DNA from: Orthonyx spaldingii
Lineage: Eukaryota > Chordata > Aves > Passeriformes > Orthonychidae
DNA length: 64,000 nucleotides
NCBI GenBank assembly: GCA_013397795.1
Contig: VZTJ01003853.1
Span: 582,384-646,383 of the forward strand
Direction: 5' to 3'
Part shown: one piece after another, positions 50,350 to 61,694 of the stretch
How positions within the stretch are numbered: the stretch's first letter is position 1
How the letters are laid out: each line of letters begins with the position of its first letter
Translations under genes and position numbers: made by a program
The notes under the pieces: model-generated
Seen by the model: only the letters and a program-made list of their open reading frames with translations
Told to the model about the DNA's origin: nothing
The model's database searches: none

Positions 50350-51567
50350 TATAACCAGGACAGAAAGGACCTGACCAATCTCTGGGCCCTTCTGTGATGC
50401 AGTGACTGCAACGCTCAAAAAGGGAAGAGCAACTGATATAATCTACCTGGATTTCTGTAAGCTTTCAACACAGTTCAACATGGCATCATAAACTCCAGTC
50501 TGGAGAAACTTGAATTTTAAGGAAATGGTGAGATGGATGCAGCCAGAGAGTTGCAGTAAATGGCTCTATGTCCAGATGGAGGCCAGTCATGAGTGGTGCC
50601 CCTCAGGGCTGTCTTGAGACGGAGGCTCTTCAGTGTCTTCATCAGTGACAGAGGCACCCTCAGTACATTTGCAGGTGACAGGAAACTGAGCAGTGCAGGT
50701 GACACAACAGAAAGATGGGATGCCATCCAGGGGAACCTGGACTTGCTTGAGGACTGAGACCATGAGAACATAAGGAAGTTAAAAAAGTCCAAGTGCAAGG
50801 TGCTGCACTGAGGTCAGAGCAATCCCAGACATGAGTACAGAACTGGTAGAAGAACTCATTAAGAGCACCCCTGCCAAGATGGGCTTGGAGGTTCTCATGG
50901 CTGAAAAGATGGACATGACCCAGCAAGGTACCCTTGCAGCCCAGAAAGTCTAATGTGTCCTGGGTTGCATCCAGAGCAATGTGGCCAGTGTAGAGGGAGG
51001 GGATTCTGCTCCTCTGCTCTGCTCTGCTCTGCTCTGCTCTGCTCTGCTCTGCTCTGTTCTGGTGAGACCCAACCTGCAGTGCTGGATCCAGCTCTGGGGT
51101 CCCAGCACAGGAAAGACCTGCTGGAGCAAGTCCAGAGAAGGTCACAGAAATAATGAGCAGGCTGAAGCACCTTTTCTGTGAAGAGAGGCTGAGAGAGTTG
51201 GGGTTGTTGAGCCTGGAGAAGAGAAAGCTCCAGGAAGACCATATTTCAGCCTTCTAATAATTAAAGGGACTTAGAAAAAAGAAGGAGAGCCATTTTTATA
51301 GGGACAGATATTGATAGTATAAGGGAGAATGAATTTAAGGTAAAAAAAAAGAGAAAGATTAGGAAGAAACTATTTATTCCGAAGGTTCAGACACTGGAAC
51401 AGGTTGCTCAGAGAAGTTTTGTATACCCTTTTCCTGGCTTTGTTCACAGCCAAGTTTGATGGGGCTCCAAGTAGCCTGGTCCAGTGGAAGGTATCCCTGC
51501 CAATGGCAGAGGGGTTAGAACTACGTGATATTTAATGTCCCTTCTAATTCAAGCTATTCTATGTCTC
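50350..51567 (+). mobile_element. CR1 LINE, 3' part with ORF2 remnant
   Basis: Starting near 50435, diverged ORF2 text is visible ('ataatctacctggatttctgtaag', then a frame encoding VNGSMSRW and similar words after local shifts around 50560). From 50690 the copy follows the CR1 3' region closely: 'aagtccaagtgcaaggtgctgcactg', 'gcccagaaagtc...gtcctgggttgcatcc', 'gaggctgagagagttggggttgttgagcctggagaagag', 'actggaacaggttgctcagagaag' and the terminal 'attctatgtctctatgat' at 51552-51569. Coding capacity is lost. A CTCTG microsatellite lies within it. The 161-codon and 115-codon minus-strand frames here are artefacts of that repeat. Confidence 0.88.
51012..51056. repeat. (CTCTG)9 microsatellite inside CR1
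   Basis: Nine perfect pentamer units, followed by one TTCTG variant (51057-51061). Other CR1 copies have a CTCTACTCTGCTCTGG-like word at this point, so the repeat probably grew from sequence native to the element. Confidence 0.95.
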
Positions 51568-52488
51568 TATGATTTTTTTTATAGGAAATATGTTTTAAAG
51601 TTGATGAACACCATTTAATTAAAAAAAGAACACCCTAAATAAAGAACGAGGCCTTGATGTCTTTCCTCTTATTTTAATTAGAGATTCTCTCTTCCTACAT
51701 TTAACATAGCAGCATATATCTAGAAGGAAGCTCACTGGATTGAATTAAATGTTAAAAATAGAGATAGCTTTGCTAATCAAGTACTGAAGGAGGGCATCAA
51801 GAAAAAAAGAATAGATTGTTTTGCTCTATTAGAAGGCTACCATTAGAGTATGTAAAATAAAACACTAGCTAGGTATCAAGTAAAACTGTACTAGGCTCAG
51901 AATTACTGTCCTACAGGATGGGTGTTGAGGTCTACATATAAATATTCCTCTGTTGAGATCCATATAATAAGCTAAGCTGTGATATGTTCAATGACAGACA
52001 AAGTATCTCTTACTCATAGAAGGGTAAACTGGAAAGATGTGTATTGTCCATGTCGAATGTGGCAATGCACTGGCAATACTGACATGCTTGCATCCAATAT
52101 AGGCAATTTATACTTACACCAGAACATGAAGTTTCTGGCTACTGTCATCTATGGTGGTATTTAAAGCCACTGTTGCTGAGGGTTTCTTTGGGATTTACAG
52201 TGCAACATGGTTTTCTTGTGTCTTGTACATAGTTTAATAAGGGGAAATTCAAACATGTAAATATGGAATAAAGCGTTCATATAGAACTAACAAATTAGTC
52301 CTAAACTGTGAAGAAATTTAGAATCAATGACTATCATAACATACTGTATCTTGATACCTTTTTTCCTGGTTTCAGGAATGAACACTAGACATGGTTGAAG
52401 GTTAGAGGGTAGAGGGTCATTTACCTCAGGATTTTAATAGGATCCTGTTCTGATACATCACGTCACGAAGTCCACCATGCATGCATGC

Positions 52489-52588
52489 TCTTCTCCTTTC
52501 TTCTCATCTCTTTCTCTTCTTCTGTTCTTCTGTAACTTCTTCTTGTTCTTCTTTTGTATCCTTTCTTCTTCTTTCTTTTTCTTCTCTT
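52489..52588. repeat. Polypyrimidine (TTC/TCT-rich) tract
   Basis: About 100 bases dominated by C and T on the plus strand with recurrent TTCTTC units and few interruptions. It is preceded by an alternating CATGCATGCATGC stretch (52476-52488). Such tracts can form triplex DNA, but none is shown here. Confidence 0.85.
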
Positions 52589-55500
52589 GCTGTATTCCCT
52601 CCACCCCACTCATGGACACAACTTATAGACTTAATTTCCCTGGGGGGCCAATAAGTTTACAGAACATGTTCTACTGAGAGGAGCCGTGGCTCCTCAAGAT
52701 AGTAGGATGTTTGGTCTCCTAGCTCTACAGAACCTTGCAGCTATGCTGAATTATCAGACTTAGAGAAATACAAGTATGTGTGCTAATACTTGTGGATACA
52801 CAGAACTGTTTTCAGTGGTAGGCATAGCTGCTGTACTATATATATGTATATTCCTTTGGATCAGTTTACTTTTCCCACTCTGGGGAGGAAGGAGTGAGAG
52901 GTCAGAAGTGCAACTTTTGTGAACCATGATTATAACTACATTAAATATGGACTGGGGCAGTGGTGTCTTGGCATTGTTCATCTCTCACAAAATCCAAACA
53001 TGATAAGATGTGAGAACTAATGTGGAAATATGTCAAGCTTACATTTCTATAAAAGGAAAAAAATTAATCCTGTCTACATTCAGTTCAACTTCTAAAAGTA
53101 AGAGGGTGAAGAGGCAAAAAATCCTCAATCCCCATATTATATAAACTTACAGGTTTTATTCTGGTAGCATAGAATTTATCAAGTAATCTTGAATTGCCCA
53201 AAACCTAGGTTTCTGACATAAAATATGGCAGGATGCCGTAGTCCACAGAAGGATAAATAGACAGCTGAGAGGAGCAGTTCTGTCTGTCTTAAAATAGATG
53301 TCTGAATCATGGAAACAGACTACCCCAGTAAGTGCCTATCAGAGCTGTCTCTAGCAGGAGCCTAGCTGACCAGTTTAAATGAGCAACCAATCCTCTGATA
53401 GCTCACGGCTAGTGAGAGAACTCCTTTCTTAGTGTGTCTTGTTTAACTCTCAGTGAATAATTCATGACAAGTAATGTACTCTCAATGTAACCTTCATTTG
53501 TTCTCATAGAAGCTCTTCAGTAACTTGCAACATTTTAAATACATAGCTTTTTTTCCTTTAATTACAGTTTTGAGTTTGACAGTTTTGTGTTAAAAATCAA
53601 ATACATTGTGTACTTTTGAGTGTTCATATAAAATGTCTGGTTTTTTCTTACTTTGTCCGGTATAAAACAGATTAAATCTTTGGAGTTATCCATACCTCAA
53701 AAACAAACAAAAGTGAAGCATGACTAGCAAATTTTATACAAATTCAAGTGGATTTTTTGAAACACAAGTATCATAGAGGTGTGCTTCCTCTTCAAGACAG
53801 GCTTTGTATCATAATGAATAATTTAGATTTAATTTTAGTTCCTGACATTTTTCTGAAGGACTTAGAAGTATGGATGATGTCATTCTACCAAACAAGAGTC
53901 TTATCCATGTCTGACTCATTCAGGTCACGGTCCCATACCTGTGGATGCCAAGTTTCCAGTGAAGAACATGGAGAAATCCATTCTAGTGTTCTGTAGAGAA
54001 CACTACTGCTACACTAATGTAGTTACCTCAAATTTGCTTTCGGGATGACTTTCTGATAGCAAAAGTTGATTGTTTCCAAAAAGACCAAATGTTACAGAAA
54101 CATTCATTTTAGTGTATGTATGGCTGGGGTATGCAGCTTTTCTGTTAATGTTCGATTTTTGTTCTAGACAAGACAAAATTGAAAAAGAGCTTTAATAGAT
54201 AAGAATAGCTAGCATACCTAAAATTTAAGTGTAAGGTTGTACATACAAGTTTTGTTTGCTTAAAATAGTGATTTATTTTGTACTCTTGAAATACATGCAT
54301 TGTCTTTGAATGGCAGTATTCCTAACAGTCTTCCAACTCTCTCTTGTCAATCTCATGCTATCACATTCTTCTGAATAAGGTGATGATGAAAGAGAGCATG
54401 TCTTATAAAATATGATGGATCTCAGATGGTAAGCCTGACACTGGAAAGTCTTTGTCCAGGACCAGCCCTAATTATGAAGTCTCTGTAGAAGGAATACAGT
54501 TCTCTCTTGCCTTTCCTAACAGCCACTGCTTCATTTGAAAAAGAGAAAAAAATGTTAGTCTACCTTTTTTTTTTTAGCCTAAAAAAGCTGGCATATTACT
54601 CTTGGAAACCATAGCTACTACTTAACTCCCTACTGAGTTAAGTATGAGCCACCAATGTTTACTTTTTAAGCAACTATTTAGCTAAGAAATTGTAGTCTGA
54701 GTTTGTGTGGAGCAAATAGTTCAAAAACATAAGGTCTGATGGAAACATTGATAGATTTTTCCTTTAACCTTGTAATTAGTGTTGTATTATTGCAGTAAGT
54801 CCATTTAGATCTGATAAAAAGACTATGTTTTTATAATGCAACTCATATTTTTATATGTCTATCACATATATGGATGGATACATCCATGGTTCAATCTGGG
54901 AGGGATTTTTTATGTTTATTTAAAAAATAAGAGAAAAACAGCCTGACACACTAGGTAACCTTAGCTCAGCTGATGTCCAAAGTCTTCCAGTAAGGTAGTA
55001 TTTAATTTTAGGCTATTTGCTGTTATGCAGTGTTAATCCAACATTAGCAGACATCATTTATTCCAACCTTAATGACAGCTGTAACCATAGACCATAGCCA
55101 TAGCTGACAGCACTGTTTGCCTAGAATATAATGTTTCTCAGAAAAAAAGTATTCTCCTACTCCTAAGAATTAGTTCTTTTTATTTTCTTTTGGAATCTCT
55201 AGCAATGCAGATTTACACAGGTTCTATTTTTATTTCTGCAACGGAATCTATGTGGACCAGTAATGGTCGGTTAGCACTGAGGTTGCTAATCTCTAATTGC
55301 ATAACTGATTAAATCAAATTAAAAGTAGGCAGGAATAAAGGCAGAAGGACACGTTTTCAGCCTGACATATAACAAGAATCTTTGCTTTGTAAGTGAGCAA
55401 GGCACTGTAAGGCCTCTCTGTGAGACATACCTGCTTTACCGCTCGTGGTACAGCTCAGGCAACAGCACCTGTCAGCTTCAAAGGAAACCGAGATTGAGCA

Positions 55501-58129
55501 TTTTCAGACAAGGTCTCATATTAGAATTGGGTATTCTCACAGAAGACCCCCTTTGCCATACTGCCTATGAGGAGTTTTGCACATTTGATTCTGTGTAAAG
55601 CCTTTGTAGAGCACATAATAACTTAGTTTACACTGCAAACACTGAGCTAATAGACCATATTTATTTTATGAGTTGGGCAGCTCAATCCAGGCACCTAGAC
55701 GTAAGTGGATATAGAAAGGAAACAGTAGTGATATATGTCATGTTTCTTCAGTGCCCTCTGGTTTGCCTTTTTTCATTCTTAAGAATTCTGTGCTCTAGTT
55801 GTTATTACATTTTGTTGTTCTTTTACTTATGCAGTTATGTATAGCTTTTACCTCTTTGCTAAGGGAAATACAGTCAAAAGGGAATATGCTGTTGCCTAAA
55901 AATGAATGGCAAAGTTTAATTCCCTGAAATTCTAACCCTAAAAAAATATTTTTAAAGTAATTTTCTATGTTGAACAGTGGCAAAATCTACAGGTGGGTCA
56001 AAAATTTGTTTCTGCAATTCTCTGCCTTAACATTTGTTTTTGAAAGGTATGTCTCTTGAACCTACACCTGCATTACTTGTTCTCAGACCCACTCATGCAG
56101 GTAATATTAGAACATCTTGTTAATCTTTTCTGTCCTTCAGCTTGTTGTGCAGTACAGGACAATAAGAGGATAATTTAGTTCTGTGGATGAACTAGAATGA
56201 ATTGTGCAACTCAGATTTTCACAAAATTGATTGGTATGGTGCTTAGTTTGTGAAAAAAATGTTTCCTACAGTGGAATATGTGCTCCTACAGATTAGAAAG
56301 GTTGGGTTCAAGTTTAAATGCATATTCTTTATTTATTGAAAACTATATTTCATATAAATGTGTAAACTGGAAAGTATGTATGAAGAAAGAAAAGACACAA
56401 ACTGTGAGCAAGACCAGATACAACAGTAACTAAGCAATAACAGGGATAGTCCTGAGAGAATGAGCCCAGCTCCAAATTTTAAAAGAGATTTCAGTTATCC
56501 TACTCGATAAACAAAACTGCAATGACACTTAAGACTGCATATCAAAAGGCAACAGATTGGTTTATAATTTTCATTTGATAATGTGTATTCCAAACACCAC
56601 ACTTAAGAGCCCAGTCATTATTTATATCTGAAGGCTTGAGATTGCAAATCCATTTCTTCAGCTTGCATAGAGCAGCAATAATAATCTGGTACCAATTGCA
56701 TGGCTTTTTTCATTGGTTTGATGTCCAAATGCTTTTCAAGCAGCATCCTGTGGGTTTTTCTGTTTTACAAAATAGGAAGTCAAAACTCAGGATGTTTAAG
56801 CAAGTTTTCCATAACCTATGAAAGAGATGTTCCCAAGCATGGAAACAGAACAGTGATTCCTGAGCTCCTTCCCTAAGTCATGCTTTTTGCAATTCATTTT
56901 AATATTCAATTCTGTGCACTGTAGAACTGGTTTAATTCAATTAGTTACTAATTTGAAGATAAGTAACTAAGATGTAAGCATGCTCAAAGTGGGCTGAATC
57001 CAGCACATTTTTATTACTGGTATTTTAATTATTTTTGTATCTTTTCTTCTTTAGACAGTTTAAATATACAGCCAAAACCTCAGTTGATGATACATGCACA
57101 TAAAAAATATTGTTTCTTTTCTTGTTGCTTTTATTATTATTGTATTTAGTAGTACTGAATATCTTCATCTTTTAGTATTTTTATTAACTTAAAATCTTCT
57201 CTTCATTAGTTTTTGCCTTAAATGTGGTGACATCCGAACATGAGTTCTATTCCAAAGTCTTGTTTCTGCCACCCTAAAAAATAAAAGGATTCCAAAAAGA
57301 AAAAAAAAGGGTTTGTTTGATTTTTTTTTTAAGTTACAGGATTACATCCACAAATCAGCTGTTTTAACAAAGGCTCTCTATTTATTCTCTTAATTTTCCT
57401 TAATATTTTTCTCTCTTAATTCCTCAAATTATGAGAAATTAAGAGTTTTTATTATTTGACCCCATACCAAATACAAAAATAAATGCTACATCATCTTCTA
57501 TGAGCAAAGTGGACTGGTATGCTCCTATCTTTATGTAAAACTTAGACAAATCTGTGTTTGATGTTAATTATAGCACAACAGATTTTATGTACGAATTAGA
57601 AGCTATTGTTAACTGCCGAAGTTGTTCTAATGAATTGTCTAGAAACCTCTCTAGAAAAAGTTAGGCCTTTCTCATAATGAATATTAAGAAGTTCCTTTGT
57701 TTTAACTTCGGCAAAGTCAACTGATGAATTTCAGATAAAACTAACACTCCCTGGAGAACTGTGAGCTCTCTTTCCTACTGATACACTCCCTTTTTTGTGG
57801 GAAGCCTATGATGCTAAGTTGCTACCTGCACACAGGCTCTGATTTGGCCACTTGAAGTATGGTTGCTTAATATATATTTCATAATAGTTGAAGTTAGTAG
57901 GCACTTGGAGAACAGAAGTTTATTTCTAGGGAGTTGAAGATGGAGACTAACAAAGAGAACAAATTCGCAGTGGGTGCTAGTATTTAGTTAATGAGATGGG
58001 GAACTATGACTCCATGAGAACTTTTTTTCTGAATTGGCATTGAAAACCACTGACTCAAACATTTGAGTACCTGCAACTAGAGTGTATTTATATTGTATAG
58101 TAGCATTTAGTACAGAAATATGTTCTATA

Positions 58130-58171
58130 CTATATACATATATAAAATAGATATTATATATATAATATTTC
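58130..58171. repeat. TA-rich simple repeat
   Basis: Short TATATA runs separated by AAAATAG-type spacers. Confidence 0.8.
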
Positions 58172-59843
58172 TAGTTATTTTTCTAGTACTACAAGTAAGA
58201 GGCAGCATCTTGTCTGATACACTGTTGAGAACCGACCATCCTGATATATTTACTTTGTGGCACAGCAGAATGTGTGTTTGAATATTCCATTTCAGTATGG
58301 AAAAAGTTTATTATTGGAAAAAGTTTAGTCACATGCTTTGTTTTCCTTCATTTTGTGTTTCTACAAAAAATTCCAAAAAATTGAAATAATGTTCATATTT
58401 ATAAATAATAAATAATCAAGCAAACTTTTAAAAAACAGCTTTAAATTGGCCAGGTATTCTGTAACAGTCCAGGACCTCTATTTTATCTGATTTTTTTTTT
58501 TTATGACCTATTCCATCTGTTAAAGGAATAAAACAGTTTCACAACATGGTGCTTGATTTATGTGTACTTCTATAGATGTGTGATCTGCACAGTGCCAGAC
58601 CCAACTGTTACTAAAGGTCCCATGACTGCATGACCCTTCAAGCTAAATTTACCACAGATGCCTTTTTCACTCATTGAAGTTAACTTTTCTGATTCCACAG
58701 GACCCTTAAAAAAGGTCCTTTGCAAGTCACTAAGTGGTATTTGAGAGATAAGTGCCAGAAAACATGAAGAACTGAACACAGAGCAAGAAACGTTATTAAC
58801 ATTCCTTCTGCTGTTGTGGAACACTTTATATGCAGGTGACTGGCAAAAGCCTCCACGGCAGTTAGGATCTTTCTTGGTGATATACAGTATAGTTGGTAAT
58901 GCACTTTATTGTACTCTTATAAAATAAAGTGCAAAGGTTGTAGAGAGCATTACACACATTCCAGTTTGATTAATTTTTTGATCTTTTGATACATAATCTC
59001 TTTATCATATTTTCCTGCTATTTGCCAAGTCTATATAAATTTTGTAAATGCAGTCTTCAGTGCTTGTTTTCTTTACTAATCTAGATGAACTACCATCAAA
59101 AGTAATGTACTGCAACTCTTGTAGAGACTGCAAAGGAATGGCTATTAAGCATGTAAACACTTGTTCAGCAATAAATTTGTTCTTTCAGTTTAAAACCAAT
59201 TCAAACACAGTTCAGAGCATTTTCAAAAATTTGTTAACTAAAGATTTTGTTCTCTGCAATTTTTCCTTTTTTAATGCTGAAACTGCCAAATATATTAACA
59301 TAGGAATTAACTCCCAAAGCTTTTATGATAATTTTTGGCTAGAAATTATAAATGCAATTTTTTTGGTAATGCATAAACTATTAATGTAATTATTATGACA
59401 GGAAAAGATCTCTGCAGCACAACAGAAAGGACGTCATGCTATAGTTCTTCAACTAAGGTATTTTGTCCTTCAGTGATTAATAGCAATCACTGTCTGTATG
59501 TGTGTTTGACTTTAACAGTCAACAAGGAATTTCATTTTTACTTACTTCCCCACAGTGTTCTGAATGTCTTTCAGACAGGGAATACTTTCTGGTTTGTGAA
59601 GTTAGACAATAGTACTTATTCACAGTATCTAAGCAAGTGTTAGGAGAAAGAGGAAGGGAAGAATTACATTTCTGGGTAAGGGTTTTAGTCGATTTGGAAT
59701 GAAGAAAATCTTTGTTCCTTCCTTTACTCCACAGACTAATTTATCTAGCATGTCTCTAAGTGGAATTTTCCTGCAAAATCAGAAATGTTACTGTAACTTA
59801 CATTTATCCTTCCCTTACAGTTATTTTCCATAAGTATTGTTTA

Positions 59844-59867
59844 TTTTTTTCTTTTTTTTTTTTTTTT
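59844..59867. repeat. Poly-T tract, T7-C-T16
   Basis: Homopolymer with one C interruption; no retrocopy recognised. Confidence 0.85.
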
Positions 59868-60059
59868 AATGTTATTGACCTTTAAACCTGTTGTTATCAA
59901 ACTGAAAGAAAGAGATAGGAACTCCTTTCAGCTGCCTTCATTCTCATGTGACCTGAAGGGAGAATAGGTTGAAAATAGACTAGTTCCTCCCAGGGCAATA
60001 CAAGACAGAAGAGAAAAGCACTGTCATTTCCGAATAGCACAGTGCTAGAGTAAACTCAG

Positions 60060-60440
60060 CATGAAAAAGGAAGACGTTGCAGCATGTTAGAATTCTTCCT
60101 CCACAGCCTGGATTTTTACATGAGACGGATTTGGAGGGTGCTAAAAAGCAGAGGATTTTTAAAAAATACTTTGAAATGAAGTGCTTTGAGAATGAGCTTT
60201 TTAAGGACTACTGACGTCTGACTGCTAGTAATACTGAAGGAATTTTTCGAAATGAGCATTGTTATGAAGCCAAGATCCCGATCTACCAGCTCCTTAAGGA
60301 CTGCCGACGCAATGTGGTAATGTGGTTCATTTATTTCTTTCAGGCTCTCCCTCCTATTATGACACAGAAATATGTCCCAAGAAAGTCGCAGGCTGTGACT
60401 TGATAGATTTTGCATGGTTATTGAAGATGTTCGGTTGTTG
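60060..60440. other. CpG-retaining patch with overlapping open frames
   Basis: About nine CpGs survive in 380 bases (for example 60074, 60124, 60215, 60249, 60280, 60304-60307 and 60386), against near absence nearby. A minus-strand frame stays open for 110 codons (60448-60116). On the plus strand one frame encodes a segment with EGIFRNEHCYEAKIPIYQLL ending beside GTAATG near 60315; another encodes SYYDTEICPKKVAGCDLIDF after a pyrimidine-rich TTTATTTCTTTCAG near 60340. I cannot tell which, if any, is coding, and no family was recognised. Alternatives are a conserved regulatory element, a decayed gene copy, or an unrecognised repeat. Confidence 0.3.
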
Positions 60441-60448
60441 AGTTTCAC

Positions 60449-61663
60449 TATTATTAGTAAGAAACAAAATTATGTAGCTTTTTATTGTAAAATACAACAT
60501 ACATAATTTTTAAAAAGGGAACCCTTTACATAATTTTTGTAACACATTACATAGATTTTTCCCTTTCAGCAGTCAGGTTCAATCCTTACACTTAGAGATA
60601 CCATCTAAAACCCTTTACTAGGCTTATTTCAGGAAGAGAAATCATAATAAAAAGCTTGCATTTCTGGAGGCTGGAGAGTAAAATGAAGTTTGTGTGAGCT
60701 ATTTTGGGATGCTTACATGTAATTTTGCTGCATAAATAGACTGACTGGTAGAGATGTGTCCTGGGAAGCAGCAAACTTTGTAGCAGCATGTGTGAGACTG
60801 TGCTGTATTATATTTCGTGTGTTTCCCCTCCTCTCTGAAGCTTAGAGAAGTAGAAGTAGCCGTGTGATATTGATCTGTCTGTATGAATTTCTTGCAGATT
60901 TTTCAGTTAGCAAACAGCAAAATTTTGTCTTTTGAATAATTTTTTTTTCTTTTGGGAACTTTATGCTTTTTACAGCTTGATAGGCACTGACAGGACAGCT
61001 TTCTATTAAGTATGAGAAATAAATTCCCTTTACTCTCTTAATGTGTACCACATTTTTTTTATTTTCTCTGTGTATTTAATAAAAGCACCATCATTTTAAT
61101 AAACACTAATAGACTAATTGTTCAGTGCTATATTTTACAGGTATAAAATGATGTCTTTTAAAATATAGGGGTTTTTTTAATATATATAAATGGCCAATGT
61201 GTTACTGTGGGATAGGCTAGTAACTAAATACCGTTCTTTGTGAGGAAAAACATCCAGTTAATTGAACATTAGCCTAATAAAAACTTTATGTTTCAAATAG
61301 TTTTGGCTCTGAGTTAAAGCCATGTCAATATTATTGTTAAAGCACTTAGTAATTTCTTCAAGTTATCTTTTACTGAAACCATTTTATAGTAAAACAAAAT
61401 TAAACAAGTACACTACTCAAGCTAAAGAGTAGCCCTAGTTGTTCTCAGAAACTGCTAAGGTAGAGTTTTGCTACAGTAAATGTAGCAGGTAGTGTCTCTA
61501 TCCATTTACTAAAATGCAATACCATGTTGGTAAACTAAATACTGCTAACGTGTTACACTCTGGAGGGTGTCTCCAAGGAAGTGAGCTAAAACATACATAC
61601 CTCAGCTATTACGTACAACTGTGCAAATAAATCAGTACCTCTGGTTAAGTCTGCCTTTCTATC

Positions 61664-61694
<31 letters not shown>

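Larger units (their letters stand above)
51571..60059. other. Unique AT-rich noncoding sequence
   Basis: About 8.5 kb without recognised gene or interspersed repeat. It contains the polypyrimidine tract at 52489-52588, a TA-rich tract at 58130-58171 and T-rich tracts near 59844-59867. The 59048-59389 and 59395-59643 plus-strand frames are adjacent but out of frame with each other and match nothing I know. Confidence 0.5.

Noticed and set aside
50660..51242. 161- and 115-codon minus-strand open frames with S-R-A-E-Q repeats
   Set aside because: They are translations of the CTCTG microsatellite and CR1 3' region in the wrong strand.
55080..55110. ACCATAG/CCATAG short tandem words, considered as a CR1 terminal repeat
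   Set aside because: No CR1 body flanks it on either strand.
59048..59643. Two adjacent plus-strand open frames, considered as one frameshifted gene
   Set aside because: Composition is Asn/Phe/Lys-rich, the frames differ, and no domain or retroviral similarity is evident.
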